From the NCBI RefSeq assembly GCF_002968635.1, contig NZ_PVBN01000001.1:372001-436000 (forward strand): a DNA stretch of 64,000 nt, written 5' to 3'. Both the position numbers and the translations under genes were made by a program. Source of the stretch: Neorhizobium alkalisoli (GTDB lineage Bacteria > Pseudomonadota > Alphaproteobacteria > Rhizobiales > Rhizobiaceae). Positions 8,577 through 17,648 of the stretch are shown in pieces. The stretch's first letter is position 1. Each line of letters opens with the position of its first letter. The notes under the pieces are model-generated. The model worked only from the letters and a program-made list of their open reading frames with translations, did no database searches and had not been told where the DNA came from.

Positions 8577-9385
8577 CAAATTGCCTCCGATAGTTCTGCC
8601 ACCGCGAGATCGTATTGTTCCCTGCTGGGCACCTTGTGATGCCAGTCGACGCGGTCCTGCATGAAGGAAATGCCGTGGCCCTTGTTGGTATGCGCGACGA
8701 TGCAATGGGGGCGGGAGCCCCGATACTCCAGGGCCGGGACCACTTCGTTCATGACGTTGCCGTTGATTTCGGTCACTTCCCAGCCGAAAGCTTCGAGCTT
8801 CGGGCGGAGCGGGGCCAGATCATTGGTATCGGCAAGTGCCGCCCCCTGCTGGAACCTGTTGTGGTCGATGACAAGGGTAAGGTTGTCCAGGCCGAACTGG
8901 GCGGCCGCCATGATGGCTTCCCAGTTCGAGCCTTCCTGCATCTCGCCGTCCCCGGTGATGACATAGGTGTGGTATTTCGCACCGGACAGCTTTGCGGCCT
9001 TGGCCATGCCCACCGCGACCGGAAGCCCGTGGCCGAGAGGTCCGGTGTTGGTTTCGACGCCCGGCACCTTGTTGTTGTTGGGATGGCCGTTCAGCCGGGA
9101 GTGAGGCTGAAGGAAGGTGGAGATCTCTTCCTCCGGAATGAAGCCGCGCTTGGCCAGCGTGACGTATAGCGCACAGGCCGTATGGCCCTTCGAAAGGACA
9201 AACCTATCGCGTTCCGGATGCTTCGGTTGATCCGGCCATACGCGCAGCACGCGGAAATAAAGCGCCGTGAGGATGTCGATGACCGACATCTCGCCGCCGA
9301 TATGCCCCGCGCCGGCTTCGTACACCGCTTGAAGATCGCGCAGCCGGATCTGGCGCGCGATACGCTCGAGTTCTATGGGCTCCAT
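8576..9385 (-). CDS. Transketolase N-terminal subunit (split transketolase)
   Basis: The 269-residue protein is the thiamine-diphosphate-binding half of a transketolase. It shows GAGHIGGEMSVIDIL, GHTACALY, GPLGHGLPVAVG and the diphosphate/metal motif VITGDGEMQEGSNWEA. It is the first gene of the minus-strand unit and overlaps the C-terminal subunit by one base (TGATG). A probable SorC operator lies 14 bp upstream of its start. Housekeeping rhizobial transketolase is a single chain of about 660 residues, so this two-gene form is a specialised catabolic version. The acceptor and donor sugars are not evident. Confidence 0.9.
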   Translation of the reverse strand: MEPIELERIARQIRLRDLQAVYEAGAGHIGGEMSVIDILTALYFRVLRVWPDQPKHPERDRFVLSKGHTACALYVTLAKRGFIPEEEISTFLQPHSRLNGHPNNNKVPGVETNTGPLGHGLPVAVGMAKAAKLSGAKYHTYVITGDGEMQEGSNWEAIMAAAQFGLDNLTLVIDHNRFQQGAALADTNDLAPLRPKLEAFGWEVTEINGNVMNEVVPALEYRGSRPHCIVAHTNKGHGISFMQDRVDWHHKVPSREQYDLAVAELSEAI

Positions 9386-9398
9386 TGGGTCCTCGATC

Positions 9399-9412
9399 TG
9401 AATATTTATTCA
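9399..9412. promoter_or_regulatory. Candidate SorC operator site 2
   Basis: TGAATATTTATTCA is a palindrome with TGAAT/ATTCA arms and an AT-only four-base centre. It lies 14 bp before the start of the transketolase N-subunit gene, in the divergent promoter region. It matches sites at 6081 and 9539. Confidence 0.6.
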
Positions 9413-9538
9413 CATATACATATTTTTGCACAGAACCAATTCGTGTCAAGCGGAAACTGGCTTTTACGGCTGTGAGACTTCGGCGCAAATTTTCTTGACT
9501 CGTTTAAGATAGCTTGTTAATGAATTTTCCAACAGGCA

Positions 9539-9552
9539 TGAATAAATATTCT
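9539..9552. promoter_or_regulatory. Candidate SorC operator site 3
   Basis: TGAATAAATATTCT matches the TGAAT-N4-ATTCA pattern with one mismatch at the last base. It lies 37 bp upstream of the ABC permease start, so one regulator could control both divergent units from sites 2 and 3. Confidence 0.55.
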
Positions 9553-9588
9553 TAGGGTTGAAATACCCCTCGTATCTAGGGAGGAACG

Positions 9589-10569
9589 ATGGTGGCGATC
9601 GACATCACTGAACAAAGCCGCCCCTCTGGCGTCTGGCTTAGGCGCCTGGCTGGAGCCACTGGCCCGCTTCTCGGTCTGCTCGCGCTTTGCGTTTTCCTGA
9701 GCTTTGCCACGGATGCGTTTCTTTCACTTCGCAATGGCTTGAACATTCTGGACCAGATCACCGTGCTCGGGATCATGGCCGTCGGCATGACCTTCGTCAT
9801 CCTGATCGGCGGTATCGACCTTTCAGTAGGCTCGGTGCTCGCGCTGGCGATGATGGTGATGGGCTGGACGGCAAATGTCGCAGGGATGCCGCTTGGAGTG
9901 GGGATCGGGGTTGCATTGATCGCGTCCGCCGTCAGCGGATTGATCGTCGGCCTCCTCGTGACGATCTTCAGGGTTCCCGCTTTCATAGCCACGCTTGCGA
10001 TGATGTCGGCCGCGCGCGGCGTGGCGAACATGATTACCGATGGCCAGCAGATCGTCGGGTTTCCCGACTGGTTCATGATGCTCGCGATCGACCGCCATTT
10101 CGGCATCCTCACCGCCACGGTCTTTCTCATGCTGGTCGTGGTGCTGATTGCCTGGTTGTTCCTCAAGTTCCGATCCGAAGGCCGGATGCTCTATGCCGTC
10201 GGCGGCAATCCTGAAGTCGCGCGCCTTGCGGGCATCAATGTCCAGCTCGTGACGATCGGCGTTTACGTCATCAGCGCGGTCCTTGCAGGTCTTGCAGGTA
10301 TCGTTCTGGCGGCCCGCCTCGACTCGGTTCAGCCGTCGAGCGGCTTCGGTTACGAACTCGACACGATCGCCGCGGTGGTTATCGGCGGTACGTCTCTGTC
10401 CGGTGGGGCAGGCGGTATAGGCGGCACCCTGATTGGCGTCCTGATCATCGGCGTCCTGCGCAACGGGCTCAACCTGCTCAACGTCTCGCCATTCCTTCAG
10501 CAGGTCATCATCGGCATCGTCATCGTGCTTGCAGTTGGCGCCGAAACCATTCGCCGCCGGCGAGCCTGA
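9589..10569 (+). CDS. Ribose-type ABC transporter permease
   Basis: The 326-residue, strongly hydrophobic protein is an RbsC-family inner-membrane permease. It has about eight to ten membrane segments and the conserved ETIAAVVIGGTSLSGG-type loop, present here as DTIAAVVIGGTSLSGGAGG. GGGAGGAACG before ATG 9589 is a strong ribosome-binding site. It opens the plus-strand unit that continues with the binding protein, ATPase and two dehydrogenases. Having the permease before the binding protein and ATPase is less usual than the rbsACB order. The transported sugar is presumably the substrate of the adjacent kinase and dehydrogenases. Confidence 0.92.
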   Translation: MVAIDITEQSRPSGVWLRRLAGATGPLLGLLALCVFLSFATDAFLSLRNGLNILDQITVLGIMAVGMTFVILIGGIDLSVGSVLALAMMVMGWTANVAGMPLGVGIGVALIASAVSGLIVGLLVTIFRVPAFIATLAMMSAARGVANMITDGQQIVGFPDWFMMLAIDRHFGILTATVFLMLVVVLIAWLFLKFRSEGRMLYAVGGNPEVARLAGINVQLVTIGVYVISAVLAGLAGIVLAARLDSVQPSSGFGYELDTIAAVVIGGTSLSGGAGGIGGTLIGVLIIGVLRNGLNLLNVSPFLQQVIIGIVIVLAVGAETIRRRRA

Positions 10570-10688
10570 CATCAGGTCCGCGACAGCGCGGACCTCTCAT
10601 GAATTCCTCTCCGAAACGGTTGGAGCGGATCAGCGGCCCAAGGGTGGAGGATACTCGAGGGTTCAGTTTAACAACGGAGGAAAATGAA

Positions 10689-11618
10689 ATGAAACTCGCG
10701 CGCATTCTCCTGACTTCGGCTGCCATGCTTGGTCTGACGATCGGCTCTGTTCATGCTGCCGAAGTCAAGAAACTCGGCCTTGCCGTAGCCAACTTGCAGG
10801 CCAATTTCTTCAACCAGATCAAGCAGGCCGTCGAAGACGAAGCGAAGAAACGCGGCATCGAGGTCGTGACCGTCGATGCCAAGGGTGATGGCCCGACCCA
10901 GGTCAACCAGGTTCAGGATCTGCTCACGCAGAACGTCGACGCTCTGATCTACATTCCAGCAGGCGCTGCGGCTGCCACCGTGCCGGTAAAGCTCGCAAAG
11001 AGCGCCGGCATCCCTGTCATCAACGTTGACCGCAACGCGGAAGGCGCACCGGGGGACACCTTCCTGGCGACTGATTCCGTAACCTCTGCCAAAGCCGTGT
11101 GTGACTATATCCTCAAGCAGGCCGGCGGAAAGGGCAAGATGGTGATCATCCACGGCCAGAAGGGGACGACGCCCGAGGTCGACCGCTCGAAGGGCTGCGC
11201 GCAATCCCTCAAGGCCTATCCCGATGTGAAGGTGGTAGCTGAGCAGTATTCCAACATCTGGAGCCAGGACGAAGGCTTCCAGATCATGCAGAACATGCTG
11301 CAGGCGAACCCGGATGTTTCGATCGTATTTGCACAGGCGGACGCGCTCGCGCTCGGTGCCGCGCAGGCGATCAAGGTCGCCAATCCTTCCCAGAAGATCG
11401 TGGTCGGCGGCTTTGACGGCGATACCGCCGCGCTTGAGGCTCTCAGCAAGGGCGTGTTCAACGTGACGGCGACCCAGCAGACCCAGAAGATGGGCCGCGA
11501 CGCAGTCGCCAATGCCGTGAAGCTTGTTGCCGGCGAGAAGGTGCCTCCGGTGCAGCTCATGGACGCGACGCTGACAACGAAGGAGAACGTGGCAGGCTTC
11601 ATCGCCAACCATCCGTAA
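10689..11618 (+). CDS. Periplasmic sugar-binding protein of ribose-type ABC transporter
   Basis: The 309-residue RbsB-like protein starts with a Sec signal peptide (MKLARILLTSAAMLGLTIG, cleavage likely after VHA near residue 23). It continues with the periplasmic-binding fold (KLGLAVANLQANFFNQIKQA, and IPVINVDRNAEG). ATG 10689 is used because GGAGG lies 8 bp upstream and the signal peptide begins exactly there; the in-frame ATG at 10599 would give a non-secretory leader. It lies between permease and ATPase genes and delivers the sugar or polyol to them. The ligand cannot be read from the sequence. Confidence 0.92.
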   Translation: MKLARILLTSAAMLGLTIGSVHAAEVKKLGLAVANLQANFFNQIKQAVEDEAKKRGIEVVTVDAKGDGPTQVNQVQDLLTQNVDALIYIPAGAAAATVPVKLAKSAGIPVINVDRNAEGAPGDTFLATDSVTSAKAVCDYILKQAGGKGKMVIIHGQKGTTPEVDRSKGCAQSLKAYPDVKVVAEQYSNIWSQDEGFQIMQNMLQANPDVSIVFAQADALALGAAQAIKVANPSQKIVVGGFDGDTAALEALSKGVFNVTATQQTQKMGRDAVANAVKLVAGEKVPPVQLMDATLTTKENVAGFIANHP

Positions 11619-11648
11619 CGGGTTTTCTGCCACTTGAGGAGGTGCGTT

Positions 11649-13127
<1,479 letters not shown>

Positions 13128-13149
13128 CAGAACATAGAAAGGAAGAGCG

Positions 13150-13938
13150 GTGTCCGACATCACTCTGAACGCTCCGAAGCTTTTCGATCTCTCCGGCCAA
13201 GTCGCCATCGTCACGGGTGCGGGAAGCGGAATAGGCCAGCGGATCGCCATCGGGCTCGCCCAGTGTGGCGCCGCCGTTGCGCTCCTCGATCGCCGTACCG
13301 ACGACGGGCTTTCGCGCACGGCCGAATATGTCCGGGCAGCCGGCCGCAGGTCGATTGAGATCGCGGCGGACGTCACCAGCAAGACATCGCTTGCCGAGGC
13401 CGTCTCTCGTACGGAGGCCGAACTCGGCGCCCTGTCCCTGGCAGTCAACGCAGCGGGGATCGCCAATGCCAATCCGGCCGAGGAGATGGAAGAAGAGCAA
13501 TACCAGACGCTGATGGACATCAACCTGAAGGGCGTCTTCCTCTCCTGCCAGGCCGAGGCGCGCGCCATGCTGAAGCATGGCAGGGGATCGATCGTGAACA
13601 TCGCCTCGATGTCGGGCGTAATCGTCAACCGCGGCCTCAGCCAATGCCACTACAATGCCTCGAAGGCCGGGGTGATCCATATGTCCAAATCACTGGCCAT
13701 GGAGTGGGTCGGCAACGGTATCCGGGTGAATACGATTTCTCCGGGATACACCGCGACCCCGATGAACACCCGCCCCGAAATGGTCCACCAGACCAAGCTC
13801 TTCGAGGAGCAGACCCCGATGCAGCGCATGGCGACCGTCGACGAAATGGTAGGCCCCGCCGTCTTCCTGCTCTCCGGTGCCGCAAGTTTCGTAACGGGTG
13901 TCGATCTGCTCGTCGACGGTGGTTTCTGTTGCTGGTGA
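13150..13938 (+). CDS. Short-chain dehydrogenase/reductase (polyol or sugar dehydrogenase type)
   Basis: This 262-residue classical SDR has the cofactor motif VTGAGSGIGQ, VNAAG, the catalytic serine in NIASMSG, the YxxxK pair in YNASKAG and the C-terminal GVDLLVDGGF typical of NAD(P)-dependent sugar or polyol dehydrogenases. GTG 13150 is preceded by GGAAGAGC. It belongs to the ABC-transporter operon and probably oxidises the imported polyol or sugar before phosphorylation by the FGGY kinase. Substrate and cofactor preference are not established. Confidence 0.87.
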   Translation: MSDITLNAPKLFDLSGQVAIVTGAGSGIGQRIAIGLAQCGAAVALLDRRTDDGLSRTAEYVRAAGRRSIEIAADVTSKTSLAEAVSRTEAELGALSLAVNAAGIANANPAEEMEEEQYQTLMDINLKGVFLSCQAEARAMLKHGRGSIVNIASMSGVIVNRGLSQCHYNASKAGVIHMSKSLAMEWVGNGIRVNTISPGYTATPMNTRPEMVHQTKLFEEQTPMQRMATVDEMVGPAVFLLSGAASFVTGVDLLVDGGFCCW

Positions 13939-13942
13939 TCCC

Positions 13943-14104
13943 ATGAGGGCGATTGTGGCAGGCAATTTGAACGTGATCGGTCTGGCTGCCTCCCTGGCCG
14001 AGACCGTGGCGTTGAAGGAGCCAGCGGGCGGTACGGCGTGCGATATCGCCGTCCGCCCGCCCTTCACGCTGATCGAACGAACCGTAAAGGCGTTTGCGGC
14101 CTGA
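13943..14104 (+). CDS. Small open reading frame of unknown function
   Basis: A 53-codon frame starts 5 bp after the upstream SDR stop and ends before the next SDR. No family is recognised, and there is no clear ribosome-binding site apart from GGTGATCC. It fills most of a 219-bp gap between two operon genes, so it could be a small protein or a remnant of a deleted gene. Low confidence. Confidence 0.3.
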   Translation: MRAIVAGNLNVIGLAASLAETVALKEPAGGTACDIAVRPPFTLIERTVKAFAA

Positions 14105-14157
14105 TCTTCGCGGGACGCCTTGCGGCGGTTTCATATTTTGCTGTTTGGAGGACTTTG

Positions 14158-14940
14158 ATGAAGCGTTTCGAAGAAAAGACTGTCGTCGTCACGGGAGCAA
14201 GCCGGGGTATCGGAGCGGTGATCGCCAGGCGCTTCGCCCGAGAAGGCGCGAACGTGGTCGTTTCGGCCAACGAGGAGTCCGTGGAGGTGGTTGCCCGCGA
14301 CATCAGCGATCTGGGCGGCAAGGCTGTCTCGTTCGTGGGAGATGTTACGGACAAGCGCAGCGTCGTGGAGCTTTTCGATACCGCGGAAAAGGCCTTCGGC
14401 ACGGTCGATATCTCCGTCCAGAACGCCGGCGTGATCACGATTGCCCGGATCGAGGACATGACGGAGTCCGAATGGGACCGGGTGATGGCGGTGAACACCA
14501 AGGGCGTCTTCCTCTGCGCCCAGGAGGCGATTGCCCGCATCCGCAAGCACAAGCGCGGCGGCCGGATCATCAACACGGCATCCGGTCAGGCCCGGCAGGG
14601 GTTCATCTACACGCCTCATTACGCGGCTTCGAAGATGGGAGTTGTCGGCATCACGCAAAGTCTCGCCAAGGAAGTCGCCACCGAGAACATCACCGTCAAC
14701 GCTTTCTGCCCGGGTATCATCGAGACCGACATGTGGGCCTACAATGACGAGGTGTGGGGCAAGCTGCTCGGCAACTATGCGCCCGGTGAGTTGATGAAGG
14801 AATGGGTCCAGGGCATTCCCATGAAGCGGGCAGGGTCGGGAGAGGACGTGGCCGGTCTGGTAGCCTTCCTGGCGAGTGAGGACGCCGCCTATATTACCGG
14901 GCAGACGATCAATGTGGACGGCGGCCTGATCATGTCGTGA
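14158..14940 (+). CDS. Short-chain dehydrogenase/reductase (second of the locus)
   Basis: The 260-residue SDR shows the nucleotide motif VTGASRGIGA, VQNAG, INTASGQARQG with the catalytic serine, and YAASKMG with the YxxxK pair. The C-terminal TGQTINVDGGLIMS is typical of sorbitol/xylitol/2,3-butanediol dehydrogenase-like SDRs. ATG 14158 has GGAGG 11 bp upstream; a longer frame has no translation signal. It is the last gene of the plus-strand unit. Two SDRs in one locus can interconvert a polyol and a ketose or epimerise through a keto intermediate before kinase and transketolase. Which reaction occurs is unknown. Confidence 0.87.
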   Translation: MKRFEEKTVVVTGASRGIGAVIARRFAREGANVVVSANEESVEVVARDISDLGGKAVSFVGDVTDKRSVVELFDTAEKAFGTVDISVQNAGVITIARIEDMTESEWDRVMAVNTKGVFLCAQEAIARIRKHKRGGRIINTASGQARQGFIYTPHYAASKMGVVGITQSLAKEVATENITVNAFCPGIIETDMWAYNDEVWGKLLGNYAPGELMKEWVQGIPMKRAGSGEDVAGLVAFLASEDAAYITGQTINVDGGLIMS

Positions 14941-14960
14941 GATTGCTGTCGGCAATCTCA
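14938..14960 (+). terminator. Stem-loop overlapping the SDR stop codon
   Basis: TGAGATTGC and GCAATCTCA form a perfect 9-bp stem with a short loop, starting at the stop codon of the second SDR. There is no T-run after it, so it may be an mRNA 3' end stabiliser or a weak terminator. Confidence 0.4.
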
Positions 14961-15132
14961 GCGGCTTTCATCCAAGGGCAGGTCCCGCCAGAAGTTGCCG
15001 TCTTCCGGTCGACGGCTTTAGGAGAAAATCCACCCTCGCCAGCCGCAATGGATAGTGGCTTTTTCCTTGTTGCGACATCGAATTGGCGTAAGGGCTATTG
15101 CACTTCCTCCAGGAAATTCACTATTTTAGACC

Positions 15133-15273
15133 TGTTCTCAGGGCGGGGTGTAATTCCCCACCGGCGGTATCGGGAGTGATCCCGGAGCCCGCGAGCGCTT
15201 CTGCGAAAGTGGAAGGTCAGCAGATCCGGTGAGATGCCGGAGCCGACGGTCATAGTCCGGATGGAAGAGAACA
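15133..15273 (+). promoter_or_regulatory. FMN riboswitch (RFN element)
   Basis: The element opens with TGTTCTC (15133-15139) and closes with GAGAACA (15267-15273), a perfect P1 stem. Inside are the conserved RFN boxes: CAGGGCGGGGTG, ATTCCCCACCGGCGGT, the AGCCCGCGAGCG stem, GGTCAGCAGATCCGGTG and GCCGACGGTCATAGTCCGGATG. It lies about 115 bp upstream of ribB. FMN binding is known to repress riboflavin genes. The spacer holds further hairpins, and AAGGG near 15320 can pair with CCCTT at 15371-15375 close to the ribB ribosome-binding site, so translational control is plausible. Confidence 0.95.
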
Positions 15274-15388
15274 CGCTGGAACGTCCCCGGTTCGGGGAAC
15301 GTATCGGCTTGTTCGCCCAAGGGATAAATAGCGGCTCACAAGGCCGTGGTTTGGCCGCTAACGCGGATAACCCTTGAAAGGCAGTGAA

Positions 15389-16024
15389 ATGAAAATCTCA
15401 AAAATCGAAGATGCGCTCGAGGCGCTTGCTCGCGGTCGGATGATCGTTGTCGTCGACGACGAAGATCGGGAAAACGAGGGAGACATCATCGCGGCGTCGC
15501 AATCCGTGACTGCGGAGACGATCGCTTTCATGATGAATCACGCGCGCGGTCTCATCTGCGTGGCGATGGAAGGCGATCGCCTGGACGCACTCGACATCCC
15601 GTTGATGGTCCCCCGCAACACCGAGTCCCACAAGACGGCCTTCACGATTTCCGTCGACTATATCCCCGGCACGACCACCGGCATTTCGGCGTCGGATCGC
15701 GCGGCCACCGTAAAGGCTCTGGTCGACCCTCGCACACAGCCCGACGACTTCGCCCGCCCCGGCCATATCTTCCCTCTTCGTGCGCATCCGAACGGGGTGG
15801 TTGCCCGTCCCGGACACACGGAAGCCGCCGTGGATCTCTGCCGCCTTGCAGGCCTGGAACCCTCCGGCGTCATCTGTGAAGTGGCCAAGGAAGACGGCAC
15901 CATGGCGAGGCTGCCGGATCTTTTGGAATTTGCCGCACAGCACGGGATGCCCTTGATCACCATCGCGGACCTGATCTTGCATGTGAAGGGCCTGGGAAGC
16001 GCGAGCGACGCCTACGCCGCCTGA
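15389..16024 (+). CDS. ribB: 3,4-dihydroxy-2-butanone-4-phosphate synthase
   Basis: The 211-residue enzyme converts ribulose 5-phosphate to 3,4-dihydroxy-2-butanone 4-phosphate and formate, the four-carbon precursor of riboflavin. The diagnostic acidic loop DDEDRENEGDIIAAS lies near residue 25. RPGHIFPLRA and GHTEAAVDLCRLAG complete the active site. It is a stand-alone RibB without a C-terminal GTP cyclohydrolase II domain. ATG 15389 is chosen over an in-frame TTG at 15374 because the AAAGGCAG ribosome-binding site lies between them. Control by the FMN riboswitch upstream is strongly indicated. Confidence 0.95.
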   Translation: MKISKIEDALEALARGRMIVVVDDEDRENEGDIIAASQSVTAETIAFMMNHARGLICVAMEGDRLDALDIPLMVPRNTESHKTAFTISVDYIPGTTTGISASDRAATVKALVDPRTQPDDFARPGHIFPLRAHPNGVVARPGHTEAAVDLCRLAGLEPSGVICEVAKEDGTMARLPDLLEFAAQHGMPLITIADLILHVKGLGSASDAYAA

Positions 16025-16052
16025 CGATTTTCACCGATACTCAACCTATTTT

Positions 16053-16083
16053 CTCCCCGCACTCCTCTCCGGAAGGCGGGGAG
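16053..16083 (+). terminator. GC-rich hairpin downstream of ribB
   Basis: CTCCCCGC (16053-16060) pairs perfectly with GCGGGGAG (16076-16083) 28 bp after the ribB stop. No T-run follows, so efficient intrinsic termination is uncertain. Confidence 0.4.
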
Positions 16084-16205
16084 TAGGCCTCATGAGCGAT
16101 GGCGGCTCTGCTGGACTGGCGATGATCCCCGACCTGGAAACGGTGAGCATCAGGCCGTCGATGACGCCACCGGATTCGGCGGGTCTGGGGAGATGAGAAA
16201 TCAGA

Positions 16206-16231
16206 GAGAATTGGCTGGGGAACCTGGATTC
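16206..16231. repeat. Left attachment-site repeat of the island (tRNA-Gln 3' end copy)
   Basis: These 26 bp are identical to 46244-46269, which covers the CCA end, acceptor 3' strand and T-arm of the tRNA-Gln gene. After this point the left copy continues into island sequence and the right copy into the tRNA body, as expected for att sites. Confidence 0.85.
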
Positions 16232-16370
16232 TCACATGATTTCAAATACTTAGAGGATAGACCCTTATTTTCCTTATCTTTTCCTCTCGCGAGCGACCCT
16301 GGATGCCACCTTTGTGCCCTGGCTTTGGGCATCAGTCAACAGGACGGGCGAGCGGCAATAATTTCCGCTT
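16222..16370. repeat. Island end sequence, copy A
   Basis: This 149-bp stretch aligns without gaps to 32077-32225, with 20 mismatches by my count. The first 24 bp (through TGATTTCAA) are identical. It starts in the att core and extends into the island, so it is probably the conserved arm of the attachment region of related integrative elements. No coding frame is shared. Confidence 0.75.
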
Positions 16371-16599
16371 ACTGCGCCGAAATTATCGCGGACGAATTGG
16401 TTCGTGCACCACCTTTTGAAGAGCTTAACCTCGTTGGCTTCTGCCCTTAGAGGCTGCTGACAGCCTGAGCGTTGGGCTGTGTCAAAGATTTCCTTGCAAT
16501 GTCGCCGAATGAGCGCATGGTGTTTTATCGGTAGGCTTCCTTCAGGGCACTACCGTTGCGAGCGACACAGCCCGTGCCCCAAGCGAAGGAAGGACAGAC

Positions 16600-16860
16600 A
16601 TGTCTTCCGAAGCACCAGAAGCAGGGTCATCGAAAGCGGCTGCCCTCGCGCAGCTACTTCGGCGTGTCGCCGACGAGACCGCTCTCAATGAAACTGCACT
16701 TACCCGGCGAAGCCATGCGAGCTACTTGATCCGCAGGCTCCAGAACCATTTATGGGGCACTGGTCCCACTCCAGGAGGGGGCGCGCACTCCAGCGTTTCT
16801 CTCAGCGAGCGCCGTGACACCCAGATCGGTTCGGTCGCGAATGGTGTCAGGGATGAGTAA
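16600..16860 (+). CDS. Hypothetical protein
   Basis: An 86-residue protein preceded by GAAGGAAGGACAG. The N-terminal half is alanine-rich and likely helical (KAAALAQLLRRVADETALNE); no family is recognised. The roughly 60 bp before its ATG resemble the leader of a small frame at 21304, both running through GTGCCCCAA, GAAGGA and ATGTCTTCC. This suggests shared expression signals. It overlaps the start of the next gene by 8 bp. Confidence 0.5.
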   Translation: MSSEAPEAGSSKAAALAQLLRRVADETALNETALTRRSHASYLIRRLQNHLWGTGPTPGGGAHSSVSLSERRDTQIGSVANGVRDE

Positions 16861-17173
16861 TCCATCGTGCACGACGATCCAAGATGACAACGCCTCACAC
16901 CTATGCCGGTACGAAATGAGGCAGGAAGCAAATAGCTCCTGGACTGTCTATGATACCTACAGCAGCGAACCAGAAATCGCGTTGGGGTGGTCGGTCGGAG
17001 GTCTATCAAACCGCGAGGCGCGTATTTGCTGCGCCATCGTGAATGAGAAGCATAATGCTAGGGAGAAGCCTCCACTGAATGCATGGCCGCCGTTCAACCG
17101 TACGCTTTTGAAGACTGACGCGGTGCCTCTTGTCTCAGAAGGGGTAGTCGATGCTAACGGTGATCAACGTTGA
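16853..17173 (+). CDS. Hypothetical protein
   Basis: A 106-residue frame beginning MSNPSCTTIQDDNASHLCRY. The central part (SSWTVYDTYSSEPEIALGWS, followed by VGGLSNREARICCAIVN) has the look of short rhizobial proteins of unknown function in which a WTVYD strand precedes a repeated helix. It overlaps the preceding gene by 8 bp and the following DUF982 gene by 23 bp, suggesting a compact unit. No function can be assigned. Confidence 0.45.
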   Translation: MSNPSCTTIQDDNASHLCRYEMRQEANSSWTVYDTYSSEPEIALGWSVGGLSNREARICCAIVNEKHNAREKPPLNAWPPFNRTLLKTDAVPLVSEGVVDANGDQR

Positions 17174-17417
17174 TTTTCGCGCCGAATGGGAGTTCCCGGT
17201 CAGCGTAAGAGATGGTCCCATCAACGACAAGCTTATCCTTGGGCCGCGAGTAGCGTTGAAGTACCTGCAAGAGGAACTGGAAATGCGGTCGGGCCAAGCC
17301 TACTGGACGGCAGTCGGAGCATGTATCTCGGCACTGCTTGGCCGCGGCGATATAGAGGATGCCCGTACCCGTTTCATCGTTGCTTACGCCGAATATATGG
17401 TGCGGGTGCATCCTTAG
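17151..17417 (+). CDS. DUF982 domain protein
   Basis: This 88-residue protein matches the DUF982 pattern: an N-terminal strand FPVSVRDG, a helix with a PRVALKYLQEEL core, GQAYWTAVGACISALLGR and a final helix DARTRFIVAYAEYMVRV. DUF982 proteins are small, numerous in rhizobia, often plasmid- or island-borne and of unknown function. GGGGTAGTCG before ATG is only a weak ribosome-binding site, but overlap with the upstream frame suggests coupling. Confidence 0.7.
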   Translation: MLTVINVDFRAEWEFPVSVRDGPINDKLILGPRVALKYLQEELEMRSGQAYWTAVGACISALLGRGDIEDARTRFIVAYAEYMVRVHP

Positions 17418-17648
17418 GGATGCATAACGGTCAGTGCCTGTGATGCACGAAGCCGACGCTTCGTGGATAGCACGGCGAGGCTGGGTGGAGCGCGCAGAGG
17501 TCAATGCGACGTTAGAGGTGTCCCCCTTTAGTCTAGGCGGTTCTGCACTGGGACGCAGTCCTCAGCTAAGGGGCTGCCACTTCCGAACGGCCGATGGTGG
17601 ACAGTCAGAGAGGTTCCGGCCGCATCCACTCCCTCGACGACCAATGGT

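Noticed and set aside
16206..16231. A second tRNA gene at the left att site
   Set aside because: Only the 3' end of the tRNA (T-arm to CCA) is present; there is no anticodon or D-arm, so it is an attachment repeat.
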